A DNA stretch of 64,000 nucleotides, taken from assembly GCA_900757195.1 (NCBI GenBank), contig CAAEMZ010000033.1:127912-191911 (forward strand). Direction: 5' to 3'. Within the stretch, counting starts at the first letter, position 1, and each line of letters starts with the position of its first letter. A model generated the notes under the pieces. It was not told the DNA's origin. It worked only from the letters and a program-made list of their open reading frames with translations, and did no database searches. Position numbers and translations under genes: made by a program. This stretch comes from Lachnospiraceae bacterium (GTDB taxonomy: Bacteria; Bacillota; Clostridia; Lachnospirales; Lachnospiraceae). Positions 31,720-38,950 of this stretch are shown here, piece by piece.

Positions 31720-33600
31720 ATGTTCGATATTGAAGAAGAGTTAAAGAAGCTTCCGGCAAAACCCGGTGTCTACCTGATGCACAATGCCAATGATGAAATT
31801 ATTTATGTGGGTAAGGCCATAAGCCTGAAAAACCGGGTGCGCCAGTATTTTCAGAGCAGCCGGAATCTGACGCCGAAAATCGTCCAGATGGTCAGCCACA
31901 TTGCGCGTTTTGAATATATTATTACGGATTCAGAGCTGGAAGCCCTGGTTCTGGAGTGTAATTTGATTAAAGAATACCGTCCGAAGTATAATACCATGCT
32001 GACGGATGACAAAACCTATCCATACATCAAGGTGACGACGGGAGAGGCTTATCCGAGACTTTTATTTTCCAGACTGATGAAAAAGGACAAGTCCCGGTAT
32101 TTTGGTCCCTATACCAGTGCGGGCGCCGTGAAGGATACGATTGAGCTGCTTCGGAAAATATATAAGATACGGAGCTGCCACCGGAATTTGCCGAAGGACA
32201 TCGGCATCGGGCGGCCCTGTCTGTATTATCATATCGGTCAGTGTGATGCCCCGTGTCAGGGAGAGATATCCCGGGAAGATTATCAGGCCCAGATTCAGCA
32301 GGTGCTCCAGTTCCTCGGAGGCAATTATGGGCCGGTCATCCAGATGCTGACGGATAAGATGATGGCGGCATCGGAGGCCATGGAATATGAAAAGGCCATG
32401 GAATACCGGGATCTGATCCAGAGCGTCCGCCAGATTACCGAGAAGCAGAAGGTGACCAGCTCCGCCATGGAGGACAGAGACGTTATCGGTCTGGCCCGTG
32501 CCGGCAATGAAGCGGTGGTTCAGGTGTTCTTTATCCGGAATGGGCGTCTGATCGGAAGGGATCATTATTATCTGACCGGCGTGGAGAGTGAGAGCCGTGC
32601 CGGCGTGCTGACATCCTTTGTCAAACAGTTTTACGGAGAGTCTCCCTTTGTTCCGAGGGAGCTGATGCTGCCGGAAATGATCGAAGATGCGGAAATCGTT
32701 TTACAGTGGCTGTCGGAAAAGCGGGGACAGAAGGTCGTATTCAGCGTTCCGAAAAAGGGACAGAAAGAGCGGCTGATGGAGCTCGCCTGTAAAAATGCGC
32801 TGAATATCCTGAACAAGGACAGTGAAAAACTGAAACGTGAAGAGGCCCGTACCGTGGGCGCAGTCCGGGAACTGGCGGATCTTTTGAATCTGCCCCTGCT
32901 CAGCCGGATGGAGGCCTATGATATTTCCAATACCAGCGGTTTCGAAAAGGTCGGTTCCATGGTCGTCTATGAAAAGGGAAAGCCGAAGCGCAGCGCTTAT
33001 CGGAAATTTAAAATCCGGGATATTCAGGGACAGGATGATTATCACAGTCTGGAAGAAGTGTTAAAGCGCCGTTTTACCCACGGCCTTAAAGAACAGGAAG
33101 CCCTCAAAGAAAAAGGGGGAGATCTGGCTCTGGGAAGCTTTTCCATGTTTCCGGATCTGATTTTAATGGACGGCGGAAAGGGACAGGTGCATATCGCTCA
33201 GAAGGTGCTGATGGAACTGGGACTGGATATTCCGGTCTGCGGTATGGTGAAGGATGATTTCCACCGGACCCGGGGCATCTATTATGAAGAACAGGAAATC
33301 GGCATCGAAAAAACATCGGAAGCTTTCCGGCTGGTTACCCGGATACAGGATGAGGCCCATCGTTTTGCCATCGAGTATCACCGGAGTCTTCGGGGCAAAA
33401 CCCAGGTGCGTTCCATTCTGGAAGACATTCCGGGAATCGGTGAGGCACGGCGGAAGGCGCTGATGCGCTGCTTTGGAGACATTCAGAAAATCCGGGAAGC
33501 ATCGGTGGAAGAACTCCGGCAGATTCCGTCCATGAATGCGGCGGCGGCGGAAGCGGTTTACACTTTCTTCCGGCAGAAAGAAAACGGGGAAGCGCATTGA
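31720..33600 (+). CDS. uvrC: Excinuclease ABC subunit C
   Basis: A 626-residue protein of standard length. GIY-YIG nuclease domain at residues 12-90 (KPGVYLMHNANDEIIYVGKA), a UVR motif near residue 215 (MAASEAMEYEKAMEYRDLI), an RNase H-like second nuclease domain (YDISNTSG, LILMDGGKGQVH) and a helix-hairpin-helix pair at the end (IPGIGEARRKALMRCFG, IPSMNAAAAEAVYTFF). It makes both incisions in nucleotide excision repair with UvrAB. uvrA and uvrB are not nearby. RBS AAAGGAG before ATG 31720. The 70-bp repeat array begins 8 nt after the stop. Confidence 0.97.
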   Translation: MFDIEEELKKLPAKPGVYLMHNANDEIIYVGKAISLKNRVRQYFQSSRNLTPKIVQMVSHIARFEYIITDSELEALVLECNLIKEYRPKYNTMLTDDKTYPYIKVTTGEAYPRLLFSRLMKKDKSRYFGPYTSAGAVKDTIELLRKIYKIRSCHRNLPKDIGIGRPCLYYHIGQCDAPCQGEISREDYQAQIQQVLQFLGGNYGPVIQMLTDKMMAASEAMEYEKAMEYRDLIQSVRQITEKQKVTSSAMEDRDVIGLARAGNEAVVQVFFIRNGRLIGRDHYYLTGVESESRAGVLTSFVKQFYGESPFVPRELMLPEMIEDAEIVLQWLSEKRGQKVVFSVPKKGQKERLMELACKNALNILNKDSEKLKREEARTVGAVRELADLLNLPLLSRMEAYDISNTSGFEKVGSMVVYEKGKPKRSAYRKFKIRDIQGQDDYHSLEEVLKRRFTHGLKEQEALKEKGGDLALGSFSMFPDLILMDGGKGQVHIAQKVLMELGLDIPVCGMVKDDFHRTRGIYYEEQEIGIEKTSEAFRLVTRIQDEAHRFAIEYHRSLRGKTQVRSILEDIPGIGEARRKALMRCFGDIQKIREASVEELRQIPSMNAAAAEAVYTFFRQKENGEAH

Positions 33601-33607
33601 GATAGAT

Positions 33608-33733
33608 GCTGACGGAGCGCGCCCATGCGGAGCATTGACATGCGGTATACCGGAACGGTATACGTTGCCGCGCGCAGCCTGACGGAGCGCGCCCATGCGG
33701 AGCATTGACATGCGGTATACCGGAACGGTATAA
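33608..33733 (-). repeat. Two tandem units of the 70-bp repeat family, inverted orientation
   Basis: GACGGAGCGCGCCCATGCGG occurs at 33611 and 33681, exactly 70 bp apart. Both units run on into GCATTGACATGCGGTATACC. They match the reverse complement of the array at 21840-22040 with scattered changes. Each ends with an inverted repeat GTATACCG-GAA-CGGTATAC (33645-33663; in the second, TATACCG-GAA-CGGTATA at 33716-33732). Confidence 0.92.
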
Positions 33734-33734
33734 T
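33705..33734 (+). promoter_or_regulatory. Sigma-A promoter for the hprK operon, built on the repeat
   Basis: TTGACA (33705-33710) and TATAAT (33729-33734), both perfect, are 18 nt apart. The -35 box is part of the second repeat unit; the first unit has the same TTGACA but TATACG in place of the -10. The spacer contains the inverted repeat TACCG-GAA-CGGTA. The first hprK codon is 55 nt downstream. Confidence 0.78.
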
Positions 33735-33788
33735 GAGTAAATAAATGAAGTATATGACGGGAAGTTTTTTTGTGAAAGGGGTTAAAAA

Positions 33789-34745
33789 ATGTTTGATAAT
33801 ATACCGATAGATTATCATGTAAAATTGAGTAAGATTATGGAACCGCTGAATCTCAGTCTTTTGAATCCGGAAGTGGATGTGGAAAAGGTGGAGATTCACC
33901 AGTCGGATGTGAACCGTCCGGCCCTTCAGCTTGCAGGGTTTTTCGAGCATTTTGATTACGAACGGTTTCAGATCGTAGGTATGGTGGAAACGGCCTACGT
34001 TGAAAAAAATTATGATGACCACGGCATGAAGATGTATGAACGGATTTTCCAGGCGGGGATTCCGTGCATGGTCTTTTGTCGGAACCTGAAACCGGCAGAA
34101 TCGGTCATCCAGATGGCGACCCGTTATCAGATCCCATTGCTGCTCTATCCGGAAGGCACCTGCGGTTTTATGAATAAGGCCATCCGGGTTCTTCAGGCGG
34201 AGCTGGCGCCGAGAATCTCGATTCACGGGGTTCTGGTGGATGTATTCGGTGAAGGTGTCCTTATCATCGGTGAGAGCGGTATCGGTAAGAGTGAAGCGGC
34301 TCTGGAGCTGATTAAGCGCGGACACCGTCTTGTTTCAGATGACGTTGTTGAAATTAAAAAAATCAGCGATACGGAGCTTGTGGGAACAGCGCCGAATATT
34401 ACCCGGTATTTTATCGAACTTCGGGGAATCGGTATTGTCGATGTGAAAACACTGTTCGGTATCCAGAGTGTCCGGGAGACACAGAATATCAGTTTGGTCA
34501 TTAAACTGGAAGAGTGGAACCGGGAAAGAGAGTATGACCGTCTCGGACTGGACGACCAGTATACGGAGTATCTCGGCAATAAAGTGGCATACCATGCCAT
34601 ACCGATCCGGCCGGGCCGTAATGTCGCGGTGATTATCGAATCGGCAGCCATCAACCATCGTCAGAAACAGATGGGCTATAATGCGGCGAAGGAGCTTTAT
34701 CGACGGGTGACAGGAAATATTCAGGAAAAAAGTGATGCAAAATAA
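33789..34745 (+). CDS. hprK: HPr kinase/phosphorylase
   Basis: A 318-residue protein of family length. N-terminal domain followed by the kinase domain with Walker A GESGIGKSE (from about residue 161), VSDDVVEIKK, and the HprK signature around IELRGIGIVDVKTLFG. It phosphorylates and dephosphorylates Ser46 of HPr-type proteins in response to glycolytic intermediates and ATP/phosphate. A HPr-like substrate with Ser46 is encoded five genes downstream. First gene of the operon hprK-glcK-murB-rapZ-whiA-HPr-like. RBS AAAGGGG before ATG 33789. Confidence 0.97.
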   Translation: MFDNIPIDYHVKLSKIMEPLNLSLLNPEVDVEKVEIHQSDVNRPALQLAGFFEHFDYERFQIVGMVETAYVEKNYDDHGMKMYERIFQAGIPCMVFCRNLKPAESVIQMATRYQIPLLLYPEGTCGFMNKAIRVLQAELAPRISIHGVLVDVFGEGVLIIGESGIGKSEAALELIKRGHRLVSDDVVEIKKISDTELVGTAPNITRYFIELRGIGIVDVKTLFGIQSVRETQNISLVIKLEEWNREREYDRLGLDDQYTEYLGNKVAYHAIPIRPGRNVAVIIESAAINHRQKQMGYNAAKELYRRVTGNIQEKSDAK

Positions 34746-35730
34746 TCCAATAAAAAAATGGGTCATCGGCGTCGATGTGGGAGGCACAGAGATAAAATTT
34801 GGCCTGTTTGATAATAAACTGACAGAAAAATGGTCCATTCCGACGAACCGGAGCGACAGCGGCAGCCATATTCTTCCGGAGATTGCCGGAGAGGTTCACC
34901 GCTGTTGTCTGCGGAACGGGATTTCACCGGAAAAACTCCGAGGCATCGGCATCGGTGTGCCGGGGCCCGTACACGACGGCGGCGAAGTAAGAAGCTGTGT
35001 CAATCTGGGATGGGAGAATGTCCGGGCGGCCGAAGTGCTGACCGGATATCTTTCCGGATTTCCGGGATGGACGCCGGAAAATATCCATGTGCGGTGCGCC
35101 AATGATGCCAATGCGGCGGCGCTTGGGGAGATGTGGCTCGGCGGCGGCCGGGGCTGTCGGAGCCTTGTGATGGTGACCCTTGGAACCGGCGTGGGCGGCG
35201 GCATTGTCATCGGAGGAAAAATACTGAACGGAAGCCGGGGCTGTGCCGGAGAAATCGGGCATCTGCTGTGTCTTTCTGAAGCGGATATCGTGGGACGCTG
35301 TAACTGCGGAAACCGGGGCTGCCTGGAGCAGATCGCATCGGCGACGGGAATTGTGGCCTATGCGAAACGGGAGATGCAGCGGACCTCAGTGAAAACGGTG
35401 CTTGGCAAAGCCGGGAAAGAGACCCTTTCCGCAGAAATGATTTTTAATGCGGGAAAGGCCGGCGATGCTTTTGCCGACGGCATTGCTGAAAAAATGGCTT
35501 TCTATCTGGGCCGTGGGATGGCGGCCGTCTGTGCGGTTGTCAATCCGGAAAAGATTCTGATCGGCGGCGGCGTATCTGCCGCAGGGGAATATCTGAGGGC
35601 AAAAACAGAAAAACATTTCAGGGAGCAGGCCTTCGAAGGGTTCAGAAATACGCCGGTTGTTCTGGCGGAACTCGGAAATCAGGCGGGAATTGCCGGAGCG
35701 GCCTATATGATTATTTCGGAACAAGAATAG
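34735..35730 (+). CDS. glcK: ROK-family glucokinase
   Basis: A 331-residue ROK kinase. ATP motif GVDVGGTEIKFGLFD at the start, sugar-binding VCANDANAAALGE-like segment (VRCANDANAAALGE), TLGTGVGGG, and the zinc motif CNCGNRGCLEQ. It phosphorylates glucose (possibly other hexoses) with ATP in the cytoplasm. The start overlaps the end of hprK by 11 nt, so translation is coupled. ATG 34735 is preferred to GTG 34732; AGGA lies at 34722-34726. There is no N-terminal helix-turn-helix, so it is an enzyme and not a ROK repressor. Confidence 0.93.
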   Translation: MQNNPIKKWVIGVDVGGTEIKFGLFDNKLTEKWSIPTNRSDSGSHILPEIAGEVHRCCLRNGISPEKLRGIGIGVPGPVHDGGEVRSCVNLGWENVRAAEVLTGYLSGFPGWTPENIHVRCANDANAAALGEMWLGGGRGCRSLVMVTLGTGVGGGIVIGGKILNGSRGCAGEIGHLLCLSEADIVGRCNCGNRGCLEQIASATGIVAYAKREMQRTSVKTVLGKAGKETLSAEMIFNAGKAGDAFADGIAEKMAFYLGRGMAAVCAVVNPEKILIGGGVSAAGEYLRAKTEKHFREQAFEGFRNTPVVLAELGNQAGIAGAAYMIISEQE

Positions 35731-35749
35731 ACAGAGAGGAAAAGAGTTT

Positions 35750-36670
35750 ATGACATTAGCGGAAAATTTAAGCGAAATTATTGGCGGGGGACAGATTCTG
35801 GAAAATGAGCCGATGAAAAATCACACCACTTTCCGGATTGGTGGCCCGGCTGATGTGCTTGTATGCCCGGAAACAGAGGATGGCTTTATCCGGGGACTGG
35901 GCTGGTGCAGGCGTCAGAAAATCCCTGTTTATATTATCGGAAACGGAAGCAATCTGCTTGTCGGGGATAAGGGATTCCGGGGCGTTGTTTTTAAAATATG
36001 CAGAAATCTGGATAAAACAGATATTATAGAAGAAGATTCTGTGGTACGGGTCCATGCCGGCGCCGGTGTGATGCTGGCAAAGCTGGCGAAGGACGTTTCA
36101 GCAGAGGGCTGCGGCGGATTTGAATTTGCTACAGGGATTCCGGGAACACTGGGCGGTGCCGTGGCGATGAATGCCGGCGCCTATGGCGGCGAAATGAAGG
36201 ATATTTTAAAATCCGTCCGTGCCGTGGATATGGAGGGAAATATCCGGGGATTTTCACTGGAGGAACTGGAACTGGGATACCGGACGAGCCGGATTCAGAA
36301 AGAAGACTGGATCGTTCTTTCCGCAGAGATGGTTTTTGAAAAAGGGGATGCCGGTGCGATTATGGCGAGAGTCGATGAACTCTCCCGGCAGAGAAGAGAA
36401 AAACAGCCGCTGGAATATCCGAGCGCCGGAAGCACCTTTAAGCGACCGGAGGGATATTTTGCCGGAAAACTCATTCAGGATGCGGGACTGAAAGGTTACC
36501 GGGTCGGCGATGCGATGGTTTCCGAAAAGCACAGCGGATTTGTTATCAATGCGGGTGCGGCGACGGCTGAAGACGTCCGCCGGCTGATGGCCGATGTAGA
36601 CGGCCGTGTGTATGAAAAATTTGGCGTACATCTTGAACCGGAAGTGCGCCTGATCGGAGAGTTTGAATAA
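35750..36670 (+). CDS. murB: UDP-N-acetylenolpyruvoylglucosamine reductase
   Basis: A 306-residue FAD enzyme of the shorter type II MurB class. Motifs: NHTTFRIGGPADVLV, GNGSNLLVGDKGFRGVVF, GIPGTLGGAVAMNAGAYGGE and the catalytic Ser in YPSAGSTFKRPEGYFAGKLI, with Glu near the end (HLEPEVRLIGEFE). It makes UDP-MurNAc with NADPH. In many Firmicutes murB lies in just this cluster with rapZ and whiA. RBS AGAGAGGA before ATG 35750. Confidence 0.97.
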   Translation: MTLAENLSEIIGGGQILENEPMKNHTTFRIGGPADVLVCPETEDGFIRGLGWCRRQKIPVYIIGNGSNLLVGDKGFRGVVFKICRNLDKTDIIEEDSVVRVHAGAGVMLAKLAKDVSAEGCGGFEFATGIPGTLGGAVAMNAGAYGGEMKDILKSVRAVDMEGNIRGFSLEELELGYRTSRIQKEDWIVLSAEMVFEKGDAGAIMARVDELSRQRREKQPLEYPSAGSTFKRPEGYFAGKLIQDAGLKGYRVGDAMVSEKHSGFVINAGAATAEDVRRLMADVDGRVYEKFGVHLEPEVRLIGEFE

Positions 36671-36692
36671 AATTGGCTTGGGAGGCAGATAC

Positions 36693-37568
36693 ATGCGATT
36701 TGTGATTGTCACCGGAATGTCAGGGGCCGGTAAAAGTTCTGTTTTGAAAATGCTGGAGGATGCAGGGTATTTTTGCGTGGATAATCTTCCGATTCCGTTA
36801 TTGCCGAAGTTTTCAGAGCTGGTTTCGGGCAAAGAAGAAGCGACGATGCCAAAGGTGGCGCTGGGCATTGATATCCGCAGCGGTGAGGGACTGGCTACGG
36901 TGAATAAGGTGCTTGACAGTGTCCGGGATCTGGGAATCCATTATGAAATCTTATATCTGGACTGTGAGGATATGGTTTTGATCAAACGTTACAAAGAAAC
37001 CCGGAGACATCATCCGCTGTCTGTCGGCGGCCGTATCGAAGACGGGATTCATCATGAACGTATCAAAATGAAATTCTTAAAGGACCGGGCGGATTATATT
37101 ATTGATACCAGCCAGATGCTTATCCGGGATTTAAAGGGCGAAGTGGATAAAATTTTTGTGAAAAACGAGCCCTATGAAAATTTCTTCCTGACGATTTTAT
37201 CCTTTGGATTTAAGTACGGAATCCCGGCGGATGCGGATCTGGTGTTTGATGTGCGTTTTCTTCCGAATCCCTACTATGAAGAAGCGCTTCGGCCAAAAAC
37301 CGGAGAGGATGCGGATGTGCAGGATTTTGTGATGAAAAATGCGGAGGCGGGAATTTTTCTGAATAAGCTGGAGGACATGCTGACCTTCCTTTTGCCCCAG
37401 TATATCCGGGAAGGGAAAAATCAACTGGTCGTTGCGGTCGGATGTACCGGAGGCAAGCATCGTTCGGTGACAGTGGCCAATGGTCTTTATCAGCGGTTGA
37501 AAAATAAAAATTACAGTGTCAAGACAGAACACAGAGATATTGTCCGGGATGCGTTGAGAAAATCATAG
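36693..37568 (+). CDS. rapZ: RNase adapter / nucleotide-binding protein RapZ (YvcJ)
   Basis: A 291-residue P-loop protein. Walker A GMSGAGKSS lies at residues 8-16, Walker B-like LYLDCEDMVLIKRYKETRRHHPL follows, and the C-terminal domain has VGCTGGKHRSV. In Gram-positive bacteria YvcJ binds and hydrolyses ATP/GTP; in enterobacteria RapZ controls glmS through small RNA. ATG 36693 fits GGGAGG at 36680-36685; an upstream ATG-less extension is unlikely. The usual neighbour yvcK (GlmR) is missing between rapZ and whiA: only 16 nt separate the two genes. Confidence 0.96.
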   Translation: MRFVIVTGMSGAGKSSVLKMLEDAGYFCVDNLPIPLLPKFSELVSGKEEATMPKVALGIDIRSGEGLATVNKVLDSVRDLGIHYEILYLDCEDMVLIKRYKETRRHHPLSVGGRIEDGIHHERIKMKFLKDRADYIIDTSQMLIRDLKGEVDKIFVKNEPYENFFLTILSFGFKYGIPADADLVFDVRFLPNPYYEEALRPKTGEDADVQDFVMKNAEAGIFLNKLEDMLTFLLPQYIREGKNQLVVAVGCTGGKHRSVTVANGLYQRLKNKNYSVKTEHRDIVRDALRKS

Positions 37569-37584
37569 ATTGGAGGAGATACCG

Positions 37585-38535
37585 TTGTCATTTTCAGGTC
37601 GTGTCAAAGAAGAGCTGTCCTATCAGACAGGGGTCGCCATGCATTGCCGGATTGCTGAAATTGCGGCGATTCTGAGCCTGTGCGGCAAAGTGAACATTGA
37701 TGAAAATGGTAAAGTATCTGTAAAAATACATACAGAAAATCTCGCAGTTTCAAGAAAATACTTTACATTAGTGAAAAAAACATATAATATAGATTGTGAT
37801 ATAGCTATAAGAAGTCATATTCATACCGGGAAAAGCCGTAGTTACATACTGGATGTGAAGGATGATTATGCCGCAAGAAAGATTTTAAGTTCTGTAAAAT
37901 TCATGAATGGTGACGGAAATTTCGAGAGAGACTACACACAGGTTGATTCGTTGATTCTGCGTAAAGCCTGTTGTAAGAGAGCCTTTCTCCGAGGCGCTTT
38001 TTTATGTGCCGGTTCCATCAGTGAACCGGAAAAGACTTATCATTTTGAGATTGTGTGCACAACTCCGGAACGGGCATGGCAGATTTGCGATATGATGAAG
38101 ACTTTTGATATCGAGGGTAAGTACATTACCCGAAAGAAATACCACGTCGTGTATATTAAGGAAGCATCTCAGATTGTAGATATACTAAATGTTATGGAAG
38201 CCCATGTTTCTTTGATGGAGTTGGAAAATATAAGGATTCTGAAGGAGATGCGAAATTCAATAAACCGGCGCGTGAATTGTGAAACGGCTAATATTTCCAA
38301 GACCGTATCCGCCGCCGTAAAACAGATTGAAGATATTACGTATATCCGTGATACGGTAGGCTTCAGTGAATTGACGGATGGTCTGAGAGAGATCGCTCAG
38401 ATTCGTTTGGATTATCCGGAAGCATCACTTGTTGAATTAGGGAAGTTATTGTCAACTCCTGTAGGTAAGTCGGGGGTGAACCACCGCTTACGAAAGTTAA
38501 GTATGATGGCAGAAGAATTGAGGACTGGGAATTAA
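37585..38535 (+). CDS. whiA: WhiA, DNA-binding cell-division regulator
   Basis: A 316-residue protein beginning SFSGRVKEELSYQTG, the typical WhiA start. The LAGLIDADG-like fold includes RKACCKRAFLRGAFLCAGSI, and the C-terminal helix-turn-helix is LVELGKLLSTPVGKSGVNHRLRKL. It affects division and chromosome segregation in Firmicutes and sporulation in actinomycetes. TTG 37585 is chosen because GGAGGAG at 37572-37578 is ideally placed and the protein then matches the family N-terminus; TTG 37570 would overlap the RBS. Confidence 0.96.
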   Translation: MSFSGRVKEELSYQTGVAMHCRIAEIAAILSLCGKVNIDENGKVSVKIHTENLAVSRKYFTLVKKTYNIDCDIAIRSHIHTGKSRSYILDVKDDYAARKILSSVKFMNGDGNFERDYTQVDSLILRKACCKRAFLRGAFLCAGSISEPEKTYHFEIVCTTPERAWQICDMMKTFDIEGKYITRKKYHVVYIKEASQIVDILNVMEAHVSLMELENIRILKEMRNSINRRVNCETANISKTVSAAVKQIEDITYIRDTVGFSELTDGLREIAQIRLDYPEASLVELGKLLSTPVGKSGVNHRLRKLSMMAEELRTGN

Positions 38536-38566
38536 CGAGAGGTAGAAAGGCAAGGTACAGTTTATT

Positions 38567-38824
38567 ATGGTTTCAAAGAGCATGACTATTAATATTCCAA
38601 AAGGATTAGAAGCGCGGCCTGTCGCATTGCTTGTGCAGGTGGCAAGTCAGTACGAAAGCAGTATTTACGTGGAAATCCAGGAAAAAAAGGTTAATGCTAA
38701 AAGTATCATGGGAATGATGAGTCTCGGACTGGCAGAGGGTGAGAAGATCACTATTATCGCAAATGGTCCGGATGAAGAAGATGCAGTAAGCGCGATTGAC
38801 AAATATATATCAAAGCAACAATAG
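38567..38824 (+). CDS. HPr-like (Crh-type) protein with Glu15 in place of the phospho-histidine
   Basis: An 85-residue HPr fold. Normal HPr has His15 in GLHARPA; here the motif reads GLEARPV with Glu15, so PTS phosphorylation by enzyme I is not possible. Ser46 is kept (KSIMGMMSLG), so HprK from the same operon can still act. Bacillus Crh, which sits beside rapZ/whiA in the same way, has Gln at this position. The protein is thus expected to be purely regulatory, as a partner of CcpA or an allosteric effector. RBS is weak (AAGG at 38551-38555). Confidence 0.9.
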   Translation: MVSKSMTINIPKGLEARPVALLVQVASQYESSIYVEIQEKKVNAKSIMGMMSLGLAEGEKITIIANGPDEEDAVSAIDKYISKQQ

Positions 38825-38838
38825 TTTTAGTAGGTCTC

Positions 38839-38876
38839 AAAATCGAAGGTGTATTTTAAAGCACCTTCGATTTTCT
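38839..38876 (+). terminator. Rho-independent terminator of the hprK operon
   Basis: A 13-bp perfect stem (AAAATCGAAGGTG at 38839-38851 with 38862-38874) and a 10-nt loop; the T-run is part of the 3' arm. Confidence 0.92.
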
Positions 38877-38881
38877 AAAAA

Positions 38882-38917
38882 TCAGACATAAAAAATCAGA
38901 CACAATGACGTCAGACA
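38882..38917 (+). promoter_or_regulatory. Three TCAGACA direct repeats upstream of pyc
   Basis: TCAGACA occurs at 38882-38888, 38896-38902 and 38911-38917, 14 and 15 nt apart. They lie between the hprK operon terminator and the pyc RBS (CGGAGG at 38938). No good sigma-A promoter is seen in this 75-nt gap, so these may be binding sites for a regulator of pyc. Confidence 0.4.
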
Positions 38918-38950
38918 TGAGTGAGATTGAGATGAAACGGAGGAATTGGG

